64,000 bases of DNA from Vigna angularis (GCF_016808095.1 NC_068973.1:24160077-24224076), one strand, 5' to 3'. Counted from the stretch's first letter, positions 1-12,334 are shown. The notes: a model not told the origin generated them from the sequence alone. Translations and numbers: made by a program.

Positions 1-118
1 TTAAATTTTAAAAAACATGCAGTAAGATGAGATCCAACTGCTCCTTTTTTTATTGTTCTGACTTCCGCTGGTTCTGCTTTGTTTTCTTTACTCCTTTCTT
101 TTTTGGTACGTTCTGTAG
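1..118 (+). other. 3' end of the upstream intron of the PXC2-like gene
   Basis: T-rich sequence ending in TTCTGTAG directly before the LRR-coding exon. Translation through it gives a Phe/Cys-rich, non-LRR peptide, unlike the clean LRR that begins at 119. Read as a polypyrimidine tract plus AG acceptor. Confidence 0.7.
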
Positions 119-1568
119 GACCCTATCCCAAAACTGGCTGAGTGGCCCTATACCTGCTGCAGTTGCAAAACTTACCAACCTGCAAACTGTGGACTTATCT
201 TACAACAACCTTACTGGAAACCTTCCTAAGCAACTGGCCAACCTTGCCAATCTTCTTTCCTTCAATTTATCTCACAACAACCTGCAGGGTGAACTGCCGG
301 CTGGTGGTTTTTTCAACACCATTTCGCCCACCTCTGTTTCTGGCAATCCATCACTTTGTGGCGCTGCAGTAAACAAATCATGCCCTGCTGTCCTCCCAAA
401 GCCTATTGTTCTAAATCCCAACACTTCTACTGACGTTAGCCCAGGTGCATTGCCTCAAACTTTGGGTCACAAAAGAATCATTCTCAGCATTTCGGCACTC
501 ATTGCCATTGGTGCAGCTGCTGTCATTGTAATTGGTGTTATTAGCATCACTGTTCTCAATCTTCGAGTGCGCTCCTCCACATCTCGAGATGCAGCTGCCC
601 TCACATTTTCTGCAGGAGATGAATACAGCCGTTCCCCTACTACAGATGCCAACTCTGGCAAGCTTGTCATGTTTTCTGGTGAGCCTGATTTCAGTTCTGG
701 TGCACATGCTTTGCTCAATAAGGACTGTGAGCTTGGGCGTGGAGGATTTGGTGCAGTGTACCAAACGGTTCTTAGAGATGGTCATTCAGTTGCAATAAAG
801 AAGCTCACTGTATCAAGCCTTGTCAAGTCTCAAGAAGATTTTGAAAGAGAAGTGAAGAAGTTAGGAAAAATCAGACACCAAAACCTCGTGGAACTTGAGG
901 GTTATTATTGGACACCATCGCTGCAGCTTCTTATATATGAGTACGTCTCTGGTGGTAGTCTGTATAAGCATCTCCATGAAGGATCTGGTGGAAACTTCCT
1001 GTCATGGAATGAAAGATTTAATGTGATTCTGGGAACCGCCAAGGCCTTGGCACACTTGCACAATTCCAACATCATTCACTATAACATCAAGTCAACCAAT
1101 GTACTTCTGGACAGTTATGGTGAACCAAAGATAGGAGACTTTGGCCTAGCAAGGCTGCTACCTATGCTTGACCGATATGTCTTGAGCAGCAAAATCCAGA
1201 GTGCGCTCGGCTACATGGCACCGGAGTTTGCCTGCAAAACAGTGAAGATCACCGAGAAGTGTGATGTATACGGGTTTGGTATCCTGGTGTTGGAGATTGT
1301 TACAGGGAAGAGGCCAGTGGAATACATGGAGGATGATGTGGTGGTACTTTGTGACATGGTGAGAAGCACTTTGGAAGAAGGTAGGGTGGAGGAATGCATT
1401 GATGAGAGGCTCCAAGGGAAATTCCCAGCAGAAGAAGCCATTCCTGTAATGAAGCTAGGCTTAATATGTACTTCTCAAGTGCCATCTAACAGGCCTGACA
1501 TGGGAGAGGTAGTTAACATATTGGAGCTGATAAGATGTCCCTCTGAAGGACAAGAAGAATTGGGATGA
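119..1568 (+). CDS. PXC2: LRR receptor-like kinase, PXC2/IRK clade, last exon (5' part outside window)
   Basis: Plasma-membrane leucine-rich-repeat receptor kinase; this is the final exon. An open frame continues upstream to 27, but 27-118 is pyrimidine-rich and ends in CTGTAG, so it is read as intron and the exon starts at 119. The fragment holds about two LRRs (LxxLxLxxNxLxG spacing, about 125-290), a cap with a paired-Cys motif (350-385), one membrane segment (about 474-567) and a full kinase domain: glycine loop GRGGFGAV (about 733), VAIKK lysine (about 790), DFG (about 1137) and GYMAPEF. The catalytic loop reads HYNIKSTNVLL instead of HRD, so the proton-acceptor Asp is Asn; this is typical of the PXC2/IRK group and implies a pseudokinase or very weak kinase. 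Known members act in vascular and root-meristem development. Clade assignment rests on the C-terminal sequence and is strong; PXC2 versus IRK orthology is inferred. Confidence 0.9.
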
Positions 1569-2627
1569 ATTAACTTGCTGTTTTCTTTACTAGTAGGATA
1601 GACAATGGGTTTTCCGGGGAAGAAGAATCCGGTTTATTTATTGAAGAGAGAGAGAAGAGAGAGAGAAATTATTTGTTGCAAAATGTTTACTTTCCATTGT
1701 AATTTTTCCTTCTTAGTCTCTAGTTGTTTGTTTTAAGATTTCTCTTTGTTATGCTACTACACCTAGGATGCCGGATTCCTTTTCACCGGGTTCCCTTTCG
1801 GACCCCCCCTGAAAATTGTTGCTTAATTACTCATCTTTCATATTCTAGTTTGTTTGTTTTGGTGTCACATTTATTGTTCAGACAGCTTTTTGCTTTTCCA
1901 GGTCTAGGAATGACCATATATCTTTTGTTCGTACGCTTTTGGCTTGTGCATAGAGAGCATGCTCTAGCAAACACACATATAGTATCGTTTTTTTTATGTC
2001 CTTTTATTCCTCTTGTGGAGGGAAATGCAGGAAAAAAGTTAATCGCATCTAATAATTTGAGCTATGATTGTGTGTTGTTTAGGTTCAAGTTGTGTATAAA
2101 TGAATTGAAGAGGTCAACTTGACAAGAGAAATATGGTATCATGGGAGAAAAAGAAAACGAAAGCCAACACTTTTTTGCCTCTAGTTTGACATTGATCTTG
2201 CACTGATTTCGTGTTAGAATGATGTGGTTGTTGGGCTAAAATGAATTTGACAGATATGACTGGAATAAAATATAGTGCAAATTTAGAAGTCAAAAGTGGT
2301 GAACAGAGCCTCGGGACTCCATAGATTCTTAGCACTCATTTTGAAGAAAATGTTTATTTGAAATGTAATGAGCATTCAATATAATGGAATGCCAGCATTG
2401 CATATGCATATAATGGAATGGAAAAAAAGAGAGTGTATGCAGAGAGCACGCCTGACCAAAAGATCACGACGAAATAGTAAATCTCTGTTATTGGATTATA
2501 CAGTATTACCAGATATGATGCTGTCGGAATAGAAGCTCTCTTTTCGGTGTTGTATTGCTTCCCATGTTCTTTGCTTTTTCTTTTTTCCAATTACTCTTCT
2601 ATTCCAAGTACTTTTCATAATTGTGTG

Positions 2628-2629
<2 letters not shown>
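1569..2629. other. 3' flank of the PXC2-like gene
   Basis: T-rich sequence with a GAGAGA run near 1647. The first few hundred bases are presumably 3' UTR. No convincing coding potential, repeat structure or element ends seen. Confidence 0.5.

Positions 2630-2704
<75 letters not shown>
2630..2704. repeat. (AT)n microsatellite
   Basis: About 37 uninterrupted AT units. Produces spurious Tyr-Ile repeat frames. Confidence 0.97.
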
Positions 2705-2707
<3 letters not shown>

Positions 2708-4504
2708 GTGGTTTATAATATATTTGAACGTGCAATTTACTTTATTTAGTCTTTATATTGTTCTAGTTCATTGCATAATTTTGTACCTGACGGGCTGTAT
2801 CAACTGACGTGAATAAACATTATAATTTTAATCGCAAAGTTGGTACTATGATGAATTAATTAATTCACAGGTTAAAATGTAATTATTAGAATAAAATAAT
2901 GAAAATATTCTATAAATCAAAATGTTAAATACGAAAATAATCCAATGTTATATGTAAGTTTCTTAGTATTTGTTTCTTCTCTCCTGTGTCTCTCCTTTCA
3001 TTTTCACCTTACAAAAGAAGCAAAATTCCTCACTATCCTCCTCCTTCCATTTGCTCCTCTACAATTGAACCATACTATTTCACCTACTTCACATTTATTT
3101 CCACAGGATGAATTGAATACACGATTTGACAGTGTTTGTTCTTTTCCTCCATTTAGGCCAGCTAGTTAGGCCTGTTGGAAACAATGTAGTTTGTTTGAAA
3201 GAAAACAAGAGAGGATGCAAGAACAGGGCAATGCAAGTTTGAGTTGGGTGTCTTGTACACTTATTTCTTTCACCTTATTTATCATCCCCACGACACTAAA
3301 AAAAACACCTTTACACAGTTCTCTAGGCTTCTGGCTCATATTCTAATCCCCTTGAAACAAAAAAGGAAAAGAAGGTTTTAGGTATAGGATAAGCATGTGC
3401 ATATGTGGGGAGCAGTGAATGAGTTATCCCTATTTTCCTAATGCAGATGGATATAAATTAACACAAACGTTGTTGGGCCCCATGGAAACTAAATGCATTG
3501 GTTTTCTCATCACATGAACCATTTATCTCATTTATTCCACTCGGTGACTCCCACACTGCTCTTCTTTACATGATTTTGCTTTTGCTAACATGCCTTATAC
3601 TGTCATGTTTGAGCACAACCTTGGTGAAAAATAAAAATTATGATTTTGTAACGTGAGAGAATGCATCTCAAATAGAAAGTGGATTTTGAAGTACTCACTC
3701 TCACTGTCATTTGACAATGGGATACCCTTTTTCTTGCTTTCTTTTTTACAAATTACAGAAGCATTTTCTTCGTTTCTTTAATTGCAAATGATGTACATTC
3801 TGGAAAAGAGGCACTAGACAACTCCTAGTAGTGCTGAAAACCTTTTTTTTTCTTTCTCGGGACAAGGTAATTAGGGTTTGACTGTAGTTCCCTATGGCAA
3901 TGACTTGTGCAGTAGGTTTTTGAATGACTATAATGTATTGTTTTTATCATCCAAGACCTTTTCAATTGGTGGAGACAGAACAAGCTCAGCTTATGAAGAA
4001 CCCATCAAGGTATAGGGATTCCAAAACACAAGGACTACCTTAATGTAATGTTTTGTTGTTTATTGTTACATCTACATTGTCAAGTCGAGGAGTGGAGATT
4101 TAGCATATTCATGTTCCTCCTTGTCTTGGATGTAAATACTGCAACTGAAAATTTCACAAACCACACACTCTAACCAAAATTGATAAAAGTATATTTAAAA
4201 CATGGTAATTTTAGAATATTATTATTATATACAAAATTTCTATATGTTAAAAGTCGATTAGAAAAACTAAAAATAAACATGATAGAATTCATACATTACC
4301 TTACTACAAAAATTAAAACATACAAAAAAAACCCTGAAAATAAATAAATAAATAAATTATATATTTATAAATTACAAGGACATATTAGTGTTGATTCATA
4401 GAAAAGGTGGACAAAATATATTTTTTCCTTATCACTTTTGAATTTTATCAATGTGAATAGATTATAAAAAATATATTTTTTCAATTTAGACTCTTTTACG
4501 TTCG
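2705..4504. other. Intergenic AT-rich sequence
   Basis: No gene or element ends recognised between the AT microsatellite and the first LTR. Short frames here lack codon structure or similarity I recognise. Confidence 0.5.
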
Positions 4505-4509
4505 TTTAG

Positions 4510-6822
4510 TGTAAAGACCTGAAAAATAGAGTGTTATAGAGCAGATTGGTATATTAGAATAATGAGATCGATTATTTTACTTTAAAATAATCTGATAATA
4601 TAAAATGAAATTTTATAAACTCTTCTCATTATTCTAAGAACACTTCATCTCTCTAGAACTTTATGCCTCAGAGTTCTCTGAGTTCTCTCTAAAATTTCTT
4701 CTTGCTGAGTTATCTGTTCAACGATCAGGAAGTGCCTAGGCGATCCTGGCGTTGAGGGTTTGAGTTTGGACCGATCAATTTCTCGTTCTTCAGCTGGTAA
4801 GTCGTCTCCCTTTTTCTATCCGTTCTTCTCTATGCTGTGAGCATACAACGATTCTGGTTGCATGTGATTAGTAGTTATTCCTTCCATTTCTAGCTCAATT
4901 TAAGTTCTAAGTGTGGTTCTCTATCACCAATTGGTGAGTTATAGGTTTCTGTTGAGTTTCCTTGCTGTGCAAGGTTCGGTTGAGACGTTTCTGTGTGTGT
5001 GTGTTGTTATCTCTGAGGTAAGGGAAGCTAGGTTATTTTTAATTATCAATTAGTGTTGTATGTAAGGAATTCTGTGATTTAAAGTGCTGTGCAGTTAAAA
5101 TTTCAGTTGTGAAAGTATGTTCTTAATTGTTAAATTGGTGGAAACTGTGAAATATGATTTATAAGCTGATTTGGATTAATCTATATGCTGTAATGTGTGC
5201 AAATTGGTGATTGTTATTGGCTGTGATGTGTTGTAGTGTTGAGGAAGTAAATTGTGAAGTGAATTGGGCTGGTTTAGTGTATTTTAGAGGAAGTGAGGTA
5301 ATGAATTTGAGAATTAGTAGGCAAGGGTTGTTGGTGACTGCTGGGATAGTGTAGATAGGTCATATGTAACTGGTTTGAGTCATCAAAAGGGTCAAAAACA
5401 GGTTCCAAGTGGTAGAATTGGTTTTGGGTCTATAAGTTGATGAATTGGAGGTTTTAGAGTAGAGATTAGTGCATAAACACTTTAGATTGGTGTTAGGAAT
5501 GTTTAGAATCCTTTAGTCAAGTTTAATTTAGTATATACATCGAATTAGGAGTGTTAGAAGTTGCCCAAGCTGAGTAGAATTGGTAAGGAGTGGTTGAGTT
5601 GTGTAATTCTACAGAATTCCGTTCTGCAGATTATGCAGACTCGCTGTGCGAATGGATTCGCATAGCGAGTTACCTTAGCGAGATGCTCTTTGCCAATGTA
5701 CTCGCATAGCGAATGGGTATGCTGTGTGAGTGATTTGAGAGGGTTGCTCTCTGTTTGTCAATCCGCATAGCGAATGTAATCGTTATGCGACTAGTTGAGG
5801 TCTGGAACCATTATTCTTTTTATTCGATCAGCGAGAAGCTTATGGTCTCGCTATGCGAAGGTGTGCGCTATGCGAGAGGTACGTCTAGTTCAAGTCTTGT
5901 GTGTTCTTATGCTGTTTGATATGTATCAATAAGTGTTGTATGGAGTAAGTTGAAGTTGTATCATGTAATATTTGTGGTAATTGTGGTATGTTGTAATCAA
6001 AATGGTAAAGTTCAAGTGTGGTTTATGGACGTAATTCCATGATCCTCAAGGAGAGGAGACATGGTGGTTCCCTATGTGATTCAAAGTGGAAATTTCTAGT
6101 TGAGATTCAAGTAAGTTTAGAATGGATGCAGGAGCTTAGTCTTGGGGGTTATTCTGAAACTCCAATGGTCTTTCATTCTCAAGTAGAGAGGATTGATCCA
6201 TGTCGTGAGGAGTAGCAAGAGGTCCTAGTCTTGGGTGCTTCTAGTATGGCCCAAGGTGAGTGATAACGGACTAACCTCGTGAGTGTGGTGGGGTGAAACC
6301 CATTGGCAATGGCTTTGCAAAGCAGTAGAAGCCACCACGAGTGCACGACCCGCCATAGCTCGGCAATCATTCTAAGTCCGGACAGTCAGAGTCAGTGTGT
6401 GTTATGTATGGAGGGTTTAAGTGATGTAAATGTATAATATACTTGTATGAATTCTATTGATTGTGGTATGATTTGTCTTTGTTTAAACTAGCTCACCCTG
6501 TTGCATGCTTGTGTTTTGTATGATTTCGGCTGTTTACTTCTACGATGATCATCCTTTGGATGTGAGCAGCGGAAGAAGATGTTTCCCTAGAGCAAGCATT
6601 GGATGGAGGTGATGCTGCTGCTGAGTAGTGGTTTTTATTCTTTAGAATCTTGTGTGTAGTTTTGGAATAGTTTTTAGTTTGTTTATAAAGTTTTAAATTT
6701 ATAGTTGTTTTTGGATGACTGTAAAGGTATCACTTTATATTTTAGATGGATAACTGTACTACTTTATCATGCATGTTGATTCTCTTTATTATAGTTTACA
6801 CTATATATATTGGGATGTTACA
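4510..6822 (+). repeat. 5' LTR of the retrotransposon
   Basis: 2313 bp, ends TG...CA with a short terminal inverted repeat TGTAA/TTACA. Contains a cluster of TCGCATAGCGA-like near-palindromes at about 5640-5880. The 3' portion is nearly identical to 9770-10896. Confidence 0.75.
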
Positions 6823-6826
6823 TAAA

Positions 6827-6838
6827 TGGTATAAGAGC
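6827..6838 (+). other. Primer-binding site
   Basis: TGGTATAAGAGC, four bases after the LTR end; one mismatch to TGGTATCAGAGC. Confidence 0.7.
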
Positions 6839-7084
6839 AGTTCTTTCCTTAGGAATCCTGTAGGTTGTGAGTGTGCCTTGCGTGTGCTTGTGTGCTCTTA
6901 GTCATGTCTAGTAGTAATCCTTGTCTCTTTGAGTTGGACTGATGTCTTTTCTCTCTGTGTAAGCAGAAGATGGCACCTAGGCCTCCTCCTCCTCCACCCA
7001 CAAATCCTGATGCACCAGATATAATGAGAATGATGGAATTGATGATCAGTGACATGCGACAGCATAATCACTAGTGCAGAAAGG

Positions 7085-7460
7085 GCTTTAGACGTCCGTT
7101 CTTTTGGCTTTTTGACGTCCGACCTTCCCCCGACGTCTTTGTGGGTGACGTTACTCAGACGTCGGGGGGTCCACATCAGACGTGTGTATAGACGTCCGAT
7201 GTGTCAGGCCCGACGCCTATGCAGACGTCCGGTGTACACCCTCGGATGTCCATATAGACATCCGATGTGCCCCGTCAGACGTCTATACAGACGTCCGTCG
7301 TCTCCTCCCACCCGACGTCTATACACACGTCCGAGGTGTGTCACCCAACGACCACCTGCCTGAATGGTTTTATGGTAGGGGTGCGGTTGGACGTCCGTTT
7401 TTGCACTGCCAGACGTCTATAGGCGTCCGACAGTGCACTAACCGACGTCTACTAGGCGTT
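7085..7460. repeat. CACTA subterminal repeats (GACGTC motifs)
   Basis: More than ten copies of GACGTC-centred motifs in both orientations within 380 bp. In CACTA elements such repeats are the binding sites of the TNPA-type protein. Confidence 0.75.
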
Positions 7461-7662
7461 TTTTTTAAAAAATTAATTTATTTTTGCAATAAAACCACAC
7501 TTGAAAAGCAGAAAATTGTCCCAGAACAATTTTGCAATAATATATCAATGTGTTTCATATAAATAAAGTTCTACTTAATGTAAAATATAATCCACTACTA
7601 AAACTATCAAGTTAAAACTTAAACTAAAACTAAGCAATGTTCAACAACAAATAAAATTATTC

Positions 7663-9609
7663 CTAACTCCATCTTTGCAGAAGATAAGCGGTCCACTCCT
7701 ACCTTATCTGTCTAATTGTGTCCTCTGGTATAGGCGATGTACTCTTGAAGCGCTGCAAAATTCAAAAAGATTCATTATAGTTTCATATATGTTTGAAGAT
7801 AAATTTGATTTGTAATGTATTCAAGGTATACGTCATTATCTCATTCCAGTCATCTGTAATGCCGGCTCGAATGATGGTCTTAATCCAACACATCACATAG
7901 AAGCCACATTCCCATGAATCTAGCTGCTGGTTACACTAAAATAACAAACTAAATAGTTAAGAATTTAGATCATTCAATAACATAGAAAATAATGAATTAG
8001 AACTATAAATGACTTAAAACCTTTGGATACAAAATTTGAACCAGTTGACCACGTGATTTACCAATAACTCTGTACAGATGGAAAACACAAAGTATAATTA
8101 ATATGACTATATTTATCAGAAAAGTTGAAGGTGAACATCAAATTCAAAGTCATTTTTGGAGAAACACTTACCCTTGAAGCATTGTTCTCAAGTCATTTTT
8201 CATCTTCCTATGCAACGAACAAAACCATATAATTTTACATGCTTTGGGAATGATGACCATCAGCTGCCAGTGCATGCTATCATAAAGGATAAATAGTTAT
8301 TTAACTAATTAAGGAAATTATAATAATGAACTGGCCACATATAACAACACCTACCCATCAATGTATGGCACAAGGTATACGTCTCTTTTTGACTCATCCA
8401 TCCATGTTTGCAAATATTGTTGTCTGTTTTGAAGTGTGTTACCAGACGGTTGAATGGTCTGAGGTTCAATAAATCCGTACATGGAAGACCGACCTTGTTC
8501 TACAACGATTGTGTCCATGTACCTAAAACAACAAAGTTAAGTTGTTAGAAACTATAAGAATCTAAATAAAAGTAATATGAAAGACCAAATTGACTATCTT
8601 ACATGCACCACAGCTGAATGATGGAAATATTCAACATCCGGTCTCTCCCAATCATCTCCAATGCATCAGATAATGTGATATAAACTGGCACATGTGGAGG
8701 AAGACCAAATACTCTCAAATCCCAATATAGTTCTAATGGTGCTTTCTTCAACCTGGGTAATCTTGTCATTAGCTTTGATAGAGGATCATCCTCCGCTTCA
8801 GCCATGTCATCATCTTCATGTATGATTGTATCATGAATTGGCTGCTTCTGAGGACGTGTGAACTGAAGATAAGAATTTACGTCAAAGAGTTATCAACAAA
8901 TATTTGAAGAATAAACATAGAAATACTAATAAAAAAGACATTATACCTGTGGAGTAGCGATGTGTGACATGATCAATGCTTTAGGCCAGGCTATAAATGA
9001 TCCTATGGCCTCCCCCACAAAGTTAATTTCTGGAGTGGGTACAAGCACCTGAGCCTGGGGATCCCGAACCTCGTCAATCGTCACACGAACGTGCTGGGGT
9101 AATATGGGAACACCATGAATAGTTTGCCCTCCCTCAAGCACTCGTCTAACAACCACAACGCGTGGGGGATCCCCATCAACCAACAGCTCATACTGACCGC
9201 TATACTGAGTGGGTTCTATAGCAGAGCATGATCCTCTAGTGCTGACCCGAGGTGGTGTGGGAGTTTCAGCGGCCCCCATGTTGCCTTGCATCATGGAATG
9301 CAGGTTTTCTTCAAGCGCTCTTTGTATTTCTTTTTGTTCTTGTAGCTGCTCCATGAATCGTTGCTCCATTGATCTCATGCTTTGGTTGAGTCTTTCCTCC
9401 CACTGAAGATCCATCTGCCTCAGTGTCTCCTGACTCATTGATGAGGGGGTTTTCTGTGTGGGGCCAAAGTAGTCACGAAGACCAATCGCCCCAGGAACTC
9501 CACGTACACGTCCTGGGTGCTCGGGCCTTCCAATGACCATTGTTAGAATGTCGTCCCTACCTTCGCCAGCAAATGTGCCCTGAGTCTGCTGCTCAACCAA
9601 CTCATCCTT
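7663..9609 (-). pseudogene. CACTA-encoded protein with C-terminal C48 (Ulp1-like) peptidase domain
   Basis: Read on the minus strand with mostly canonical splice sites: exons about 9609-8947, 8862-8603, 8522-8355, 8276-8172, 8069-8021, 7935-7840 and 7752-7663; further exons probably lie above 9660. The first exon encodes a glutamine-rich coiled-coil followed by a domain common to plant CACTA ORF2 products. The distal exons give HWQLMVI (His), a Gln before the nucleophile and ECGFYVMCW (Cys), the C48 signature; the usual Asp position reads Cys (WFCSL). Damage: the donor after exon 7935-7840 reads AT instead of GT, and an in-frame TAG at 7699-7701 lies 12 codons before the next stop (7663-7665). 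Probably non-functional now. Confidence 0.75.
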
Positions 9610-9769
9610 CACATAAAAAAACAATCGTTACTTAGAAGACATGCTGTGATAGATACACAATCAAACAACTGCTTATAATTTGAACTTACAATTCTCTGTG
9701 AGATCAACGAGTGGGTCCCGCTCTACGAGTGCTTGAGAGTTCAAGTCTCTGGATGAGGCTCTTGCATAG

Positions 9770-10896
9770 CGAATTGGGTCGCTATGCGAGGGGTTGAGGT
9801 TTGTAGCATTTTACAATTTTATTCGCATAGCCAGTTTAGTCGCTATGCGAGAGATCCAGAGTAGTTGGTCTCTGTCTTTGGCTTTCGCAAGGCGATTGAG
9901 GTTGCTATGCGAGAAGCTTATGGTCTCGCTATGCGAAGGTGTGCGCTATGCGAGAGGTACGTCTAGTTCAAGTCTTGTGTGTTCTTATGTTGTTTGATAT
10001 GTATCAATAAGTGTTGTATGGAGTAAGTTGAATTTGTATCATGTAATATTTGTGGTAATTGTGGTATGTTGTAATCAAAATGGTAAAGTTCAAGTGTGGT
10101 TTATGGACATAATTCCATGATCCTCAAGGAGAGGAGACATGGTGGTGCCCTATGTTGTGATTCAAAGTGGAAATCTCTAGTTGAGATTCAAGTAAGTTTA
10201 GAATGGATGCAAGAGCTCAGTCTTGGGGGTTATCCTAAAATTCCAATGGTCTTTCATTCTCAAGTAAAGAGGATTGATCCATGTCGTGAGGAGTAGCAGG
10301 AGGTCCTAGTCTTGGGTGCTTCTAGTATGGCCCAAAGGTGAGTGATAACCGACTAACCTCGTGAGTGTTGTAGGGTGAAACCCATTGGCAATGGCTTTGC
10401 AAAGTAGTAGAAGCCATCACGAGTGCACGACCCACCATAGCTCGACAATCATTCTAAGTCCGGACAGTCAGAGTCAGTGTGTGTTATGTATGGAGGGTTT
10501 AAGTGATGTAAATGTATAATATACTTGTATGAATTCTATTGATTGTGGTATGATTTGTCTTTGTTTAAACTAGTTCACCCTATTGCATGCTTGTGTTTTG
10601 TATGATTTCGGCTGTTTACTTCTGCAATGATCATCCTTTGGATGTGAGCAGCGGAAGAAGATGTTTCCCTGGAGCAAGCATTGGATGGAGGTGATGCTGC
10701 TGCTGAGTAGTGGTTTCTATTCGTTAGAACCTTATGTGTAGTTTTGGAATAGTTATTAGTTTGTTTATAAAGTTTTAAATTTATAGTTGTTTTTAGATGA
10801 CTGTAAAGGTATCACATCACTTTATATTTTAGATGGATAATTATACTACTTTATCATGCATGTTGATTCTCTTTATTATAGTTTACACTATATACA
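9770..10896 (+). repeat. Partial 3' LTR of the retrotransposon
   Basis: Matches 5772-6822 of the 5' LTR with very few differences. Lacks the 5' part of the LTR; ends in ATACA followed by TTTAG. Confidence 0.75.
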
Positions 10897-10901
10897 TTTA
10901 G

Positions 10902-11878
10902 AGGGAAGCTTACTTTTTATGTTTTTTCTAATTTTGCATGTTGTATATTTATTTATTATAAATTATTTTATTAAAAAATTAAATATTCATATAAACTGAT
11001 GTGAATATAAAAAATATTTTTAGTTTAGTTTTAAAGACATATTTTATTATGAGACAAATATAAAAATAAAATTTAAAAAGTTAGTAAAATATATAAGTTT
11101 TTAAAAATTGATAAATTTTTAATTTGTTTTAAACTTCTTTTTTTAATTTTTTGATAAAATATTCTTAACTTTTTTTAAAATTTTTTTATTAAATGAAAAA
11201 ATAATATGATTAAATTTGAATTTTATATCTTTTGTATTTTGAAATTTTTATAAAATTCTATTCAAAATTTTTCTATTATGCTATATTTAAATTTATGTTT
11301 TTATACTTTTGCTAAATAAAATTTTTTTAAAAAAGTCTATACTTTTTTAATATTTTCTTTAAACAATTCTTTTATAAATAAACCTAAAAGTTTTACGTTC
11401 ATATTACTAATTTTTAAATTTACATTTAATTTCTTTTCAAATATTTCTACTTACAATAATATTATTATTTATTTTATTCTTCTAAGTTATTACACACACA
11501 ATTTATTACGTAAATTATTTTAACCAAATAAATATACATTTATCAAAATTAATTTTACAAAAAACAACCATAATTATAATATTTATTATGATAATTTTTC
11601 TATCGCCATAATTACAATATATTTAAATTATCTTATTTATTATTATCATTTTACAAAAAATACTTAAATTTATAATAAAAAAATTCATAATAAATAAATA
11701 TGTAAAACTATGAAATAAAAAAAACAACGGTGCTAAGAATTCGTTTTTCAATTAACCAAATTCTAAAAAACAAATCTGTAAAATTAGGAAAAAGAGAATT
11801 TAGCTTCCAGAAAACAAAATTATACTTGAACGGTAAAAGAAACAATTTAAATTAGAAAATAATTTTTTTATGACTTAC
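10902..11878. other. Very AT-rich spacer
   Basis: Mostly A/T runs; no gene or element ends recognised. Confidence 0.6.
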
Positions 11879-12334
11879 TCACATCAATAAAATTAAAAAT
11901 AGTCTCCCAAAAAAATTCAAAAAACTCTTAAACATATTTATTCTTAAGTACTTATTCTTCTTCTTGCATTATTATTTTTTATGTGTGAAAACACAAGTAT
12001 ATAAATATTTAATAATAGTAAACTAAAAAAAATAAAAATTTTATATTTAAAATAATTATAATTAAATTTTGTCGTACATGTTTAGAGGGTGTGGAGTATG
12101 GGTGTATCACATCAATAAAATTAAAAATAGTCTCCGAAAAAAATTCAAAAAACTCTTGAACATATTTATTCTTAAGTACTTATTCTTCTTCTTGCATTAT
12201 TATTTTTTATGTGTCAAGACACAAGTATATAAATATTTAATAATAGTAAACTAAACAAAATAAAAATTTTGTATTTAAAATAATTATAATTAAATTTTGT
12301 CGTACATGTTTAGAGGGTGTGGAGTATGGGTGTA
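11879..12334. repeat. 228-bp tandem duplication
   Basis: 11879-12106 and 12107-12334 are near-identical direct copies with only a handful of differences, sharing the end motif GTGTGGAGTATGGGTGTA. No coding content. Confidence 0.9.

Larger units (their letters stand above)
7069..9760 (-). mobile_element. CACTA (En/Spm) transposon, truncated at one end
   Basis: Left end CACTAGTGCAGAAAGG at 7069, preceded by AAT (possible 3-bp TSD). A subterminal zone at 7085-7460 is packed with AGACGTC/GACGTCT motifs, as expected for transposase-binding subterminal repeats. A minus-strand multi-exon gene follows. No matching CACTA end is found on the right; sequence passes into retrotransposon LTR at about 9760, so that end was lost in a deletion. 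It shares terminal and subterminal sequence with the element at 13063-14475. Confidence 0.8.
4510..10896 (+). mobile_element. LTR retrotransposon, internally deleted, with nested CACTA element
   Basis: 5' LTR (4510-6822) starts TGTAA and ends TTACA. It is followed at 6827 by TGGTATAAGAGC, one base off the plant tRNA-Met primer-binding site TGGTATCAGAGC. A gag-like start with a proline-rich N-terminus is visible at about 6970. A CACTA element interrupts it at 7069. A second LTR copy matches from about 9770 to 10896 but lacks the first 1.26 kb and about 13 bp just before its end. TTTAG flanks both sides (4505-4509 and 10897-10901), consistent with a 5-bp target-site duplication. No protease, RT or integrase remains. 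Lineage not determined; Ty3/gypsy is likely from the LTR ends and PBS. Confidence 0.75.

Noticed and set aside
27..118. ATG at 27 as the start of the receptor kinase
   Set aside because: The peptide before 119 is not LRR-like and an intron acceptor precedes the LRR. A full receptor needs many more LRRs upstream.
2496..2735. Open frame with a long Tyr-Ile repeat
   Set aside because: Produced by the AT microsatellite; the same artefact appears at 18853-19162 and at the 3' end of the copia RNase H near 23650.
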